Shown: piece after piece, positions 17,472-26,446 of the stretch
Layout: each line of letters starts with the position of its first letter
Numbering within the stretch: the first letter of the stretch is position 1
Source: Flavobacterium gilvum
GTDB lineage: Bacteria > Bacteroidota > Bacteroidia > Flavobacteriales > Flavobacteriaceae
Length of the DNA stretch: 64,000 bases
Direction of reading: 5' to 3'
Assembly (NCBI RefSeq): GCF_001761465.1
Contig: NZ_CP017479.1
Coordinates: 744,001 to 808,000 of the forward strand
Position numbers and translations under genes: made by a program
The notes under the pieces: model-generated
The model's database searches: none
What the model was told of the DNA's origin: nothing
What the model saw: only the letters and a program-made list of their open reading frames with translations

Positions 17472-17709
17472 ATAAAAAATTAAGGTTCCAAATTTACAGT
17501 GGAATAGATTTTTCTGGGCGGAAATTTTTCCAATTTTGGACCAGAATATTCCAACCCCCTTTATTAACAGACTTTATAATATTATTTTAATAGTCTTCCT
17601 TCGAAGTATTCTTTATAATTGCCTATCATTTTTATTTTTTTAAAAAAGATTTCTGATTAAATAAATAACGATTTAATAAGGCTAAGGAATAAATTGCTTA
17701 ACCAACAGA

Positions 17710-17738
17710 TTGGGCTTTTAAATTTTATATTATTTTTG
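17710..17738 (+). promoter_or_regulatory. Putative HTCS promoter
   Basis: TTG (17710-17712) is followed after 18 bp by TATTTTTG (17731-17738), a full match to the Flavobacterium consensus TTG-N17-23-TAnnTTTG. The predicted start lies about 125 bp upstream of the HTCS ATG. The corresponding stretch is missing from the decayed duplicate. Confidence 0.6.
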
Positions 17739-17872
17739 ACATATATTTATGATTATCATACAATATGTCTTCTAGACATTTTTTTCAGGACTGTTTTATC
17801 TTCTTAGTCCTAAAATTTGAATATTCAAATAACATCGCATGTTGCTAATTATATAAACCTTAAAAATTTTCT

Positions 17873-20800
17873 ATGAACTTTAAAAATTACAATTCCAAAT
17901 TTTTCTTTTTGTGTATTTTCTTTTGGAGTTTATTTTTTTTAGACACTGATGTCTTTGCCCAAAAAAATTCATTGTCATTTAATCATTTGGACGTCACTAA
18001 CGGACTATCGAATAACACGGTTATGTGTATCAATCAAGACTCCACTGGTTTCATGTGGTTTGGAACCAAATATGGTTTAAATCGTTATGACGGGCATTCC
18101 TTTAAAGTTTTTAAAAATGACCCTAAAGACAAAACAAGCATATCTTCAAATAGTATAATAGGGAGGATCTTAGTAATTAAAAATAGAAAAATGTTGATAC
18201 AAATTAATGGGGTAGATTTGTATCATTCGAATGACAATTCTTTTGAAAACATTATTCCTCAAAAAGAAGGGGTTAATGAAATACTGCAAGACACAAAGGA
18301 CAATTTCTGGATTGGCACAAAAACCCAATTAAAACTTAAAACTGCCAACAGCAATAAAATTGTCACAATCAAAATTGCAAAAGGAGATATAAACGTTACA
18401 GAACTCTATGAAGATAATGAACAGCACATTTGGGTGGGAGCTTCTGAGGGATTATTTGAACTATTTTTTACCAACAAAAAACTGGTTATAAAAAGACATT
18501 TAAGTTCCTTATTTAAAAACAGTGAAAATATCGATCGAATTAACACCATTGTTCAAGACCAAAATTTAAAATACTGGATCGGGACAAAAAAAAACGGTCT
18601 CTATCTTTTTGACAAAAAAACAATGAAGGTTACTCATTTTGTAAAAAACAACAATGATAAAAACTCATTAATAAACAATAGTGTCCGTAAAATTTTATGT
18701 AATAAAAATGGTTCACTTTGGATTGGTACCCAAGATGGGTTATCTATTTTAAATCCCTACACTCAAACGTTTGTCAATTACCAGCACGATCCAACAAACC
18801 CAAACAGTTTAAGCCAAAATTCTATTTATGACATTTTCCAGGATAAAAATGGCTCTGTTTGGATTGCTACTTTTTTTGGAGGTATTAATGTTGTCTACTC
18901 CGTAAATACACCCTTCACTATTTATCAAAACAGTATTGGCAAAAACAGTATCAGCAGCAATATAATCAGCGCAATGGTTGAAGACGGCAACCACAATTTA
19001 TGGATTGGAACAGAAGCCGGCGGTTTAAATTATTATAATAGGAGTTCCCAACAGTTTATCAGTTATAAAAATAGCCTTACCGATAAAAACAGTTTAAGTT
19101 CTAATCTGGTTAAGGCCATTGTCATTGATAAAAACCAAAATTTATGGATTGGTACAGGTGATTTTGGAGGATTAAATTTATTTGATACCAAAACATCGAA
19201 GTTTACAACTTTCAGACGAAATATCAACAATAGCGGTAGCATTGCTTCCGATGATATTAACACTTTAATTATCAATAAACATAATATCTTGTTTATTGGA
19301 ACAGATATAGGATTAAACATTTATGATATTAATCGTCAAAAATTTAGTTTTATTTCACCCAAGGGAAAAACATACATTGATAAGTCTATAAATGCACTAT
19401 TTGAAGATAAAAAAGGCATTATTTGGATAGGAACTCCAAATGGAATCCATCATTATCAAAATTCAAGAATTGAGTATAAAACTTTTAAAGACAGCCTAAA
19501 CAATCCATTCAAATACAACATCAACTGCTTTCATCAAGATAGTCAAGGTAATATGTGGGTAGGAACCTACCATAACGGATTGGCATTGTTGAATCTAAAA
19601 AATAATAGCTTTAAAATTTTTAATACTACCAATGGGTTACCCAGTGACAATATATTAGCCATTACAGAAGACAAAGACAGCAACTTGTGGATAAGCACAG
19701 ATAACGGTTTGGTTAAATATACCCCCCTTTTAAATACTTTTCGAAGTTTCAACATACTTGATGGTCTGCCAGATAATCAATTCAATACTAAATCTGTTTT
19801 AAAGGACCATCAGGGAATGCTTTTTTTTGGGACATACAGTGGCTTAGTAAGCTTTATTCCTGAAAGAATTCAGAAAAATACAGTGCCACCAGATGTTGTT
19901 CTATCTAATCTCAAATTGTTTAACGTCTCTGTTAAAATAAACGATGAGAGCGGTATTTTAAAACAGGATATCAATTTTAGCAATACCTTGACTTTTAATC
20001 ACGACCAAAACAATTTTACAATTGAGTTTTCGGCGTTAAATTTTATTAAATCCAATAAAAACAAATATGCTTACAAGCTTGATGGTTTTGAGAAAAACTG
20101 GAATTATGTAGAAATTCCATCGGCAAACTATACCAATTTACCAGCAGGACATTATCAGTTTTTAGTCAAAGCGGCCAATAATGACAATATTTGGAGTAAG
20201 AATATCAAAAAAATTGAGATTGTGATACTTCCTCCTCTATGGAAAACATGGTGGGCGTATCTTATCTATTTTGTTGTAGCTTTTACAATAACTTATTACA
20301 TCTTAAAGTTTTTAAAAGCTAGAGCAGACCTTAAACAAGAACTTCATTTTGAAAAAATGAAGTTGGATTTCTTTACTAATATATCACATGAAATCAGGAC
20401 ACCATTAACGCTTGTTTTAGGTCCTATCGAAAAATTGGAGCAATTAACGCCTAAAAACACACAAGCTCATAAATATGCTCTTACTATTAAAAACAATACC
20501 GAACGCTTGTATCGATTGGTAAACGAACTATTAGATTTCAGGAAAGCAGATTCTGGTAATATGCGCCTTTATTTTTTTGAAGAAGATATCGTAAGTCCTT
20601 TAAAAGAAATTTTTGAAAATTTTCAAACACTTGCCGAGGCAAAAAACATTCAGTACAATTTTAAAAATAGTCATGATTCTATTTTGGTTTATTTTGATAA
20701 AGACCAAATAGAAAAAGTATTTTTTAATTTGTTGTCAAATGCTTTCAAGTTTACACAAAATGGCGGCTGTATAACTTTGGGCATTGTCTTAAAAAATCAA

Positions 20801-21925
20801 CATGTGGAAATTACAGTAACAGATAACGGCAAAGGTATTGCCGTTGACAATATTGATGATGTTTTCAAAAACTTTTATCAGGCTGGGCAAAATATAGGGA
20901 CAGGTATTGGTTTGGCACTATCAAAAAGCCTTGTTGAACTCCATAAAGGAAAAATAACGGTGACCAGCAAACCGACTACGCCGACAGAAATAGGAGAAAC
21001 TACTTTTACGGTAACATTACAACTGGGCAAAAATCATATAACTGAGAGTGATATTGCTCTTGTACCTGCAGTTCAGAACAGTATTTACAAAGAAGTTGAT
21101 GATTATTCGACGGAAGACTTTGTTGATACCCCAATTATGGAAGATAAAAGTAAAAGTGCAACAATTTTAATTGTTGAGGATAACGATGACATAAGGGAAT
21201 TTATCAAACAATCTTTAGAAGGCCAATACCATATTTATGAAAAAGAAAACGGACTAGAAGGCTGGGAAAATGCCATTCAAACCCTCCCGGATCTTATTAT
21301 TAGCGATGTTATGATGCCTGTTATGGATGGATTGGAACTTTGCAAAAAACTCAAAACCGATATACGAACTTCACATATTCCTGTAATTCTGTTAACAGCC
21401 AAATCGGCTCCAATTCATCAAATACACGGTTTACAACACGGTGCAGATGCCTATATTACCAAACCTTTCAATGATCAAATTCTACAACTTAATATTCGCA
21501 ATCTCTTAGCCTTAAAAGCGGCATTGCAAAAAAAATATAGCGAACAACTGCTAGAATTACCGATTATTACAACTGCCGAATCGTCTCAGGAAGAGATATT
21601 CCTACAAAAACTGCAACAAATTATTGAAGACAATATTTCCAATACCAGTTTAGATCTCAACTTTATTACTACAGAAATTAGTATGAGTAAAACGAGTTTA
21701 TACAATAAATTTAATGCTCTTACAAACCTGTCCTTAAACGAATTTATTAAGACTCAACGCTTAAAGCGTGCTGTAGCGCTATTCCAAAAAGGAGAAACCT
21801 CAATTTATTTGGTTGCCTCACAAGTTGGATTTAGTGATGCCAAATACTTTGGTCGTGAATTCAAAAAAACATATGGGATTACCCCTAGTGACTATATTAA
21901 AAATAAAGGACAAGTAGGAACCTAA
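17873..21925 (+). CDS. Hybrid two-component system sensor-regulator (HTCS) of the polysaccharide locus
   Basis: One polypeptide senses the breakdown product in the periplasm and activates the locus. In order: signal peptide (1-30); a double beta-propeller of two-component-regulator repeats (about 33-690, many copies of NLWIGT-like blade ends); Y_Y_Y domain (about 710-780); membrane segment (about 793-815); HisKA with phospho-acceptor His839 in NISHEIRTPL; HATPase with NLLSNAFKFT, DNGKGIA and GTGIGLALS; receiver domain with Asp1145 in ISDVMMPVMDG; and an AraC-type DNA-binding domain (about 1245-1345) ending in the GFSDAKYFGREFKKTYGITP block. The total of 1350 residues is normal. All catalytic residues are present. 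It is divergent from susC, the usual layout. Confidence 0.96.
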   Translation: MNFKNYNSKFFFLCIFFWSLFFLDTDVFAQKNSLSFNHLDVTNGLSNNTVMCINQDSTGFMWFGTKYGLNRYDGHSFKVFKNDPKDKTSISSNSIIGRILVIKNRKMLIQINGVDLYHSNDNSFENIIPQKEGVNEILQDTKDNFWIGTKTQLKLKTANSNKIVTIKIAKGDINVTELYEDNEQHIWVGASEGLFELFFTNKKLVIKRHLSSLFKNSENIDRINTIVQDQNLKYWIGTKKNGLYLFDKKTMKVTHFVKNNNDKNSLINNSVRKILCNKNGSLWIGTQDGLSILNPYTQTFVNYQHDPTNPNSLSQNSIYDIFQDKNGSVWIATFFGGINVVYSVNTPFTIYQNSIGKNSISSNIISAMVEDGNHNLWIGTEAGGLNYYNRSSQQFISYKNSLTDKNSLSSNLVKAIVIDKNQNLWIGTGDFGGLNLFDTKTSKFTTFRRNINNSGSIASDDINTLIINKHNILFIGTDIGLNIYDINRQKFSFISPKGKTYIDKSINALFEDKKGIIWIGTPNGIHHYQNSRIEYKTFKDSLNNPFKYNINCFHQDSQGNMWVGTYHNGLALLNLKNNSFKIFNTTNGLPSDNILAITEDKDSNLWISTDNGLVKYTPLLNTFRSFNILDGLPDNQFNTKSVLKDHQGMLFFGTYSGLVSFIPERIQKNTVPPDVVLSNLKLFNVSVKINDESGILKQDINFSNTLTFNHDQNNFTIEFSALNFIKSNKNKYAYKLDGFEKNWNYVEIPSANYTNLPAGHYQFLVKAANNDNIWSKNIKKIEIVILPPLWKTWWAYLIYFVVAFTITYYILKFLKARADLKQELHFEKMKLDFFTNISHEIRTPLTLVLGPIEKLEQLTPKNTQAHKYALTIKNNTERLYRLVNELLDFRKADSGNMRLYFFEEDIVSPLKEIFENFQTLAEAKNIQYNFKNSHDSILVYFDKDQIEKVFFNLLSNAFKFTQNGGCITLGIVLKNQHVEITVTDNGKGIAVDNIDDVFKNFYQAGQNIGTGIGLALSKSLVELHKGKITVTSKPTTPTEIGETTFTVTLQLGKNHITESDIALVPAVQNSIYKEVDDYSTEDFVDTPIMEDKSKSATILIVEDNDDIREFIKQSLEGQYHIYEKENGLEGWENAIQTLPDLIISDVMMPVMDGLELCKKLKTDIRTSHIPVILLTAKSAPIHQIHGLQHGADAYITKPFNDQILQLNIRNLLALKAALQKKYSEQLLELPIITTAESSQEEIFLQKLQQIIEDNISNTSLDLNFITTEISMSKTSLYNKFNALTNLSLNEFIKTQRLKRAVALFQKGETSIYLVASQVGFSDAKYFGREFKKTYGITPSDYIKNKGQVGT

Positions 21926-22670
21926 ATTTTGATCATTTAACGAGCGATGTATACTGATTAATTGACTCTATATGCAAACCAAAAGTAGAGAAAAAGCTAA
22001 GCTACATTTTTATAATTCTTTTAGCATTTGAATTTGGGTTTTGATATTCTAAACTTAACATATATAATTTCTCTAAATCATTCTTAAATCGGTTCGAAAA
22101 AACAATGTTTTGGGGAGCTTATTAAAAAGACTTTACATTTGTAAGGTCTTTTTTTTTGCGCTAAAGTCAAGTGAAATAGGCACATTCAGAAGTAAGCGCA
22201 CTTTTGAGTAAAAAAATAAAAAAATGACCAATTTTGAGATTCAAAAGGATCAATCCTAGGATTTAAAGTAATACACCCCCTACATTCTGCATCCTTATGG
22301 GGAATATCTCTTTTCAACATTATATATATTGAGCTTGGTTTATTTTCAATTGCACAGGTTTTGGGTTGAAAAACTTATTCCATCACAATTATTTCAATCA
22401 AAAAAATTCTTCTACTTCAAATTTACAAACCACAAAACACTCAATCTCAAACTAAAACGATCTGAAAAAGCAATTCTTTGAATACGAATTCAAAAAAAAA
22501 TTCCCCTAAAAAAAATTAGAACTTTAAAAAAAAGAGACCTAAAAACGAAATTGACATAAATTATCAAATAGCCATACAAAAGTCAAATTCAATGAAAATA
22601 ATTTAATAATTTAGTCTCAAACAACATCAAAAACCCTCATATTAAAACCAAAATTAATTTTTTAATACCG
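21926..22670. other. Long AT-rich intergenic stretch
   Basis: No convincing gene is present. It holds the terminator at 22127-22158 and a perfect 12-bp palindrome AATCCTAGGATT at 22252-22263 of unknown role. The rest is A-rich low-complexity sequence. Confidence 0.5.
22127..22158 (+). terminator. Rho-independent terminator downstream of the HTCS
   Basis: AAGACTTTAC (22127-22136) pairs with GTAAGGTCTT (22141-22150) with one G-U pair and a 4-nt loop, followed by a T-run to about 22156. It lies 200 bp after the HTCS stop. Confidence 0.75.
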
Positions 22671-22793
22671 ATGAATATGAAACCATTGATGCCTACACAA
22701 AGTCATAAAGACCTCTTTATCGAAGACGCACGTAACTGCTGCGACCAAACCCTTCAAACACAAAAAAAAGAAAGCAATTTTCAGATTTGTTAA
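22671..22793 (+). CDS. Possible 40-residue peptide
   Basis: This open frame of 40 codons starts MNMKPLMPTQSHKDLF and has a CC pair (NCCDQ) mid-way, ending in QIC. It is somewhat less A-rich than its surroundings, which is the only sign of coding. No known family is recognised and no ribosome site is obvious. It is the first of three short rightward frames between the HTCS and dinB. Confidence 0.25.
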   Translation: MNMKPLMPTQSHKDLFIEDARNCCDQTLQTQKKESNFQIC

Positions 22794-23028
22794 CGTATTC
22801 AAACAACGAATAAAATAACAATCAACGTTTAACAAAGATTATTGAAATTACAACTTGTTAATCATAGTTCTTTACGTTTTTCGATTACCAATAAAATAAA
22901 ATTGAGATTAAAAAACAGATTAATATTTTTCAAAAAAATTAATAGTCCACAATTTTTTCTTAACCATAGAATAATAGAGTCTATAATTCAACTAAGTAAT
23001 TTCGCTTTAATTTTTAAAATAAATCAAA

Positions 23029-23253
23029 ATGGAAGCAAAAACACCAAACACAGAAAATAACATCAATATGTTTGCCTTTATGCCAGAAATGGTTTTAGAA
23101 CACTTAAACCATGCAAAACCGACTGAATTTATAATCGAAGAACCAACTATTGAACCCATTGTCCATAAAGTAAACATATCTGCTGATCCTGAAATTCCAG
23201 AATTGGATTCTTTTTTTGATACCTATTCTGGAAAGAACAATAAAATTTATTGA
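23029..23253 (+). CDS. Small acidic protein of unknown function (74 residues)
   Basis: The frame runs from MEAKTPNTENN to GKNNKIY. It is acidic, with a TEFIIEEPTIEPIVHK stretch and an ELDSFFDTYSG end, no signal peptide and no membrane segment. The amino-acid make-up is protein-like and unlike the low-complexity DNA before it. A following short frame shows a similar IEPI ... DS-F pattern, which supports both being real or recently real. The function is unknown; a ribosomal peptide precursor is one idea but nothing proves it. Confidence 0.45.
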   Translation: MEAKTPNTENNINMFAFMPEMVLEHLNHAKPTEFIIEEPTIEPIVHKVNISADPEIPELDSFFDTYSGKNNKIY

Positions 23254-23302
23254 AAACTATAAAATCAATCCTAATTAATTTCAACCTTTAAAATATAATG
23301 TT

Positions 23303-23456
23303 ATGAAAGCAAGTGTCTCAATTACAGCTCAAACCCCTATCGTAGAATCATTAATAGAAACGATTATCGAACCCATTATAAGCAAATGCTAAAGGCACAA
23401 TAATCGGATTAAAGCCAGCTCCGTTTGACTCTTATTTTATGGATTTCAGGGATTAG
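23303..23456 (+). pseudogene. Probable frameshifted paralogue of the 74-residue protein
   Basis: An ATG at 23303 opens a 29-codon frame (MKASVSITAQTPIVESLIET, then IIEPIISKC, stop at 23390). Removing one A from AGCAAATGC near 23384 would continue it as NAKGTIIGLKPAPFDSYFMDFRD in pieces to a TAG at 23454-23456, about 50 residues. The joined product shares IEPI and a DS(F/Y)F ending with the upstream 74-residue protein. Either a real frameshift mutation, a read error, or chance. Confidence 0.35.
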
Positions 23457-23498
23457 TATATCCAAAAATTGGCTGCAATTGCATTGAAATCTACAAAA

Positions 23499-24581
23499 TC
23501 AGAAGTCAAATTTGAGCTGTACAACTACCGTTTTCTTGATTTCGGTATTAAGATTACTTAAAGATATTCCTAGGAGTCGAACGGAGTCTTTCATTTTTTC
23601 TTGGTACAAAAGCTCCTTAACGGTCTCAAAAATCAGTGATTTATCCGAAATAAAATAAGGCATTGTTTTGCTTCTTGTTTGCTGGGTAAAATCGCTGTAT
23701 TTTATTTTGAGAGTAATGGTTTTGCCGGAAATCTGATGCTTTTTTAGTCGGCGTTCCAATTCTGCTGCGATTTTTTCGAGCTTTTCCAACATAAAAATTT
23801 CCGAGGAAAGATTTGTGTCAAAAGTATGTTCGGCCGCTACAGATTTTGCAATCCTCGTTGATTTCACCTCACTGTTGTGAATTCCCCGGACAACATTATA
23901 ATAAAACCCACCAGACTTCCCAAAATGCTTTTCAAGAAACTCTAAGGTTTTATTTTTTAAATCCAAACCCGTAAAAATTCCGAGCTGAAACATTTTCTCG
24001 GTGGTAACTTTTCCAACGCCATAGAATTTTTGAATGGGCAACTGTTCCAAAAAGGAAATAACTTCATCTGGATTGACCGTTTTTTGTCCGTTTGGCTTAT
24101 TATAATCGCTCGCAATTTTGGCTACAAACTTATTGACCGAAATCCCCGCCGAAGCCGTCAATCCAACTTCATTGAATATTCTTTCCCTAATTTCTTTTGC
24201 CAATAAAGTAGCACTAGGATTCCCTTTTTTGTTATTGGTAACATCCAGATAAGCTTCGTCAAGCGAAAGAGGTTCAACCAAATCTGTGTATTCACGGAAT
24301 ATTTTATGGATCTTTTTGGATATTTCTTTATATCGGTCAAAACGAGGTCGTACAAAAATAAGTTCGGGACAGTTTTTTTTGGCCAAAACTCCACTTAAAG
24401 CTGAACGAACACCAAATTTCCTGGCTTCATAACTTGCCGCCGAAACGACTCCACGATTTTCTGCCCCACCAACCGCAATAGGTTTTCCCCTCAATTCCGG
24501 ATTGTCCATTTGCTCCACCGATGCATAGAACGCATCCATGTCGATGTGAATTATTTTTCTATGTGAAAATGATTCAGGCAT
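23499..24581 (-). CDS. dinB: DNA polymerase IV (Y family)
   Basis: This is an error-prone translesion polymerase. The 360 residues show HIDMDAFYASVEQ (metal-binding Asp) at the N-terminus, the SLDEAYLDV catalytic block, a helix-hairpin-helix-like QKFYGVGKVTTEKM stretch and the little-finger domain. The end QLKFDF may be a beta-clamp-binding tail. It is transcribed alone and diverges from the CYTH gene. No SOS box could be recognised. Confidence 0.95.
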   Translation of the reverse strand: MPESFSHRKIIHIDMDAFYASVEQMDNPELRGKPIAVGGAENRGVVSAASYEARKFGVRSALSGVLAKKNCPELIFVRPRFDRYKEISKKIHKIFREYTDLVEPLSLDEAYLDVTNNKKGNPSATLLAKEIRERIFNEVGLTASAGISVNKFVAKIASDYNKPNGQKTVNPDEVISFLEQLPIQKFYGVGKVTTEKMFQLGIFTGLDLKNKTLEFLEKHFGKSGGFYYNVVRGIHNSEVKSTRIAKSVAAEHTFDTNLSSEIFMLEKLEKIAAELERRLKKHQISGKTITLKIKYSDFTQQTRSKTMPYFISDKSLIFETVKELLYQEKMKDSVRLLGISLSNLNTEIKKTVVVQLKFDF

Positions 24582-24644
24582 GAAACAAATTTAGAAACGT
24601 TGTGAAAAAAAAGAAACGCTGAAACTGTTAAAAAAATAAATGAA

Positions 24645-24652
24645 TATCTTTG
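24645..24652 (+). promoter_or_regulatory. -7 box for the CYTH gene
   Basis: TATCTTTG matches the TAnnTTTG consensus 86 bp before the ATG. No TTG lies at the proper distance, so only the -7 half is supported. Confidence 0.4.
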
Positions 24653-24738
24653 ACAAAAAACACTGGTATGATTAGCCAAATTACTTTTTTATTTTCCTTT
24701 AAAAAAGAAGAAAACACTTTTAACCAAAAAACATTAAA

Positions 24739-25215
24739 ATGGTAGAAATAGAAAGAAAATTTTTGGTTACATCTAATGCTTTCAAAGCGGAATCTTTTAC
24801 CCAAAACAGAATAAAACAAGGTTATTTGAGTTCGGTTCCAGAAAGAACAGTTCGTGTGCGTATAAAAGGAAATAAAGGCTTTTTGACGATAAAAGGAATC
24901 TCCAACGAATCAGGGCTAACCCGTTTTGAATGGGAAAAAGAGATTCCGGTTGAAGAGGCTGAAAAATTATTGCTTTTGTGTGAATCTGGTGTAATTGACA
25001 AAACCCGATTTGAAGTCAGATCTGGCAATCACATTATTGAAATAGATGAGTTTTATGGCGAAAATGAGGGACTCATTTTGGCCGAAATTGAACTAAAGTC
25101 TGAAACAGAATCTTATGAAAAACCTGTGTGGTTGGGCGAAGAAGTGACGAACGACAAAAGATATTACAATGCGTACCTAAGTAATAATCCTTTTAGGAAT
25201 TGGGCGTTAGAGTGA
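24739..25215 (+). CDS. CYTH-domain protein (triphosphatase-like)
   Basis: CYTH proteins are triphosphate tunnel enzymes that cleave inorganic triphosphate or related substrates with a metal ion. The N-terminal EIERKFLV gives the ExExK signature. Basic strands (RTVRVRIKG, FLTIKG) and acidic strands (FEWEKEIP, HIIEIDEFYGE, ILAEIELKSE) alternate as expected of the tunnel. At 158 residues it is the single-domain bacterial type. The physiological substrate is unknown. Confidence 0.88.
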   Translation: MVEIERKFLVTSNAFKAESFTQNRIKQGYLSSVPERTVRVRIKGNKGFLTIKGISNESGLTRFEWEKEIPVEEAEKLLLLCESGVIDKTRFEVRSGNHIIEIDEFYGENEGLILAEIELKSETESYEKPVWLGEEVTNDKRYYNAYLSNNPFRNWALE

Positions 25216-25338
25216 TCACTAAAGAGTAATAAGCAAAATACAACTTAGACTCTATTCTTATTGAAAAAGCTAAAAGTTCGATTTTTTATCCAAAATAGAA
25301 ATTACCTCAAAGGTTAAAAGCTAATTACTTGAAAAAAA

Positions 25339-25839
25339 TCACTTTTGCAATTCTTCAATTTTTACATTTACGGCACCACTATTTTTATTAGAAGTAATAT
25401 CCATAAATGCTTTTTTGCTTAAATCGATTTCTCTTCCTCTTGCAAAAGGTCCACGGTCAATCACTTCTACTATTACTGATTTTCCATTTTCTTCATTGGT
25501 AATTCTGAGTTTGGTACCAAACGGAAATTTCCTGTGAGCGGCGGATAATTTACTGTTGTCAAATCGTTTCCCGCTTGCTGTTTTTCTACCATTAAATTTA
25601 TCATGGTAATAGGAAGCGTGCGCATTTTTTTTGAAAATGACAAACTTTCCTGTTTCAACAGCTGCTGTATCCGGGGCTGGCACAACTGTTGCAGGTGTAA
25701 ATTCTTTTTCGACAACCTTAGTTGTTTTTTTTACACTATCTTTTTTAATTGAAAATTTTTTGCTGTTTATAATTGAACTTTGACCACTTACAAAACCAAT
25801 ATTAGCTAGTAAAATTAAAAGTGTGATTACTTTTTTCAT
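25339..25839 (-). CDS. RlpA-like double-psi beta-barrel protein, exported
   Basis: RlpA-type proteins act on or bind peptidoglycan, usually at division sites. A signal peptide (to VSGQ) leads to a Lys/Thr/Pro-rich linker (about 20-65), then the DPBB domain: ASYYHDKFNGRKTASGKRFD, then AAHRKFPFGTKLRI and VEVIDRGPFARGREIDLSKKA. The catalytic-type Asp of IDRGPF and the early Tyr/His are present. There is no SPOR domain and no lipobox, so it is a short soluble version. It converges with the CYTH gene. Confidence 0.85.
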   Translation of the reverse strand: MKKVITLLILLANIGFVSGQSSIINSKKFSIKKDSVKKTTKVVEKEFTPATVVPAPDTAAVETGKFVIFKKNAHASYYHDKFNGRKTASGKRFDNSKLSAAHRKFPFGTKLRITNEENGKSVIVEVIDRGPFARGREIDLSKKAFMDITSNKNSGAVNVKIEELQK

Positions 25840-25886
25840 TTATAGTTTATTAGGTGAAACTTTTGAACTGCAAAAAAAATATTGGT

Positions 25887-25913
25887 AAAAAAAAGTCCTT
25901 TTCAGGACTTTTT
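25887..25913 (-). terminator. Terminator downstream of the small membrane protein gene
   Basis: AAAAAGTCCT (25890-25899) pairs perfectly with AGGACTTTTT (25904-25913) around a 4-nt loop; the preceding A-run gives a U-tract on the leftward transcript. It lies 9 bp after the stop. Confidence 0.8.
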
Positions 25914-25921
25914 AGTATGGA

Positions 25922-26344
25922 TTAAAACCATAAGGACCATGGGAGCCTGCTCAAAATAAGCACTAACCCTAAACCGTAAAATATTGAAAAGGTTTTAAAT
26001 TTTGATTCGTCTGTTGTTAATTTTTTATGTTTAGACCATCCTATAGTTATCAAAATGATTGCAATAATAACAACAAATGGATGCTCTAACGAAGTCAAAC
26101 GCAATGATTTATCCGACATTTGGCCCAAAGATGCCAATCCAAGCGGAGACACAAAATACAAAACCAAACCAATTAACAATTGAATATGTGTTACAATTAA
26201 TCCAAACAATGCAATTTTTCTATCTTTTGCTGTGAATTCTTTTTTGGAAGCCATTCCTAATATGGCATTAACAACCGCAATAACAAGGACTAACAGTGCA
26301 ATATAAGCCCAACCGGAATGAAATTTTTGTATAATAGCGTACAT
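25922..26344 (-). CDS. Small four-helix membrane protein, flavobacterial 'cytochrome B' type
   Basis: The 140 residues form four hydrophobic segments (about 10-31, 44-66, 87-103, 120-137). Histidines sit at helix ends or inside them (His9 in FHSGW, His53 in VTHIQ, His88 in LEHPF, His106), which is why relatives are often labelled cytochrome B. Haem binding is not demonstrated. It has its own terminator and lies 102 bp downstream of the TonB receptor. Confidence 0.65.
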   Translation of the reverse strand: MYAIIQKFHSGWAYIALLVLVIAVVNAILGMASKKEFTAKDRKIALFGLIVTHIQLLIGLVLYFVSPLGLASLGQMSDKSLRLTSLEHPFVVIIAIILITIGWSKHKKLTTDESKFKTFSIFYGLGLVLILSRLPWSLWF

Positions 26345-26386
26345 AAATAAATTTTTAATTTAAACAAATATAAGCAAAAAAGACAT

Positions 26387-26426
26387 AAAAAAACCCCAAT
26401 TCGCCAAAAAGCGATGGGGTTTTTTA
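26387..26426 (-). terminator. Terminator of the TonB-dependent receptor gene
   Basis: AAAAAACCCC pairs with GGGGTTTTTT, with further pairs (CGC/GCG) nearer the loop. A-rich sequence on the left gives a U-tract on the leftward transcript. It lies 21 bp after the receptor stop. Confidence 0.8.
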
Positions 26427-26446
26427 AAGATTATACTGATTCTTTA

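Noticed and set aside
22091..22098. GGTTCGAA, like a tRNA T-loop
   Set aside because: No 5-bp T stem, acceptor stem or anticodon arm can be formed around it.
22842..23060. Plus-strand open frame of 72 codons
   Set aside because: It is low-complexity Lys/Ile/Asn/Phe sequence in A/T-rich DNA and overlaps the better 74-residue frame.
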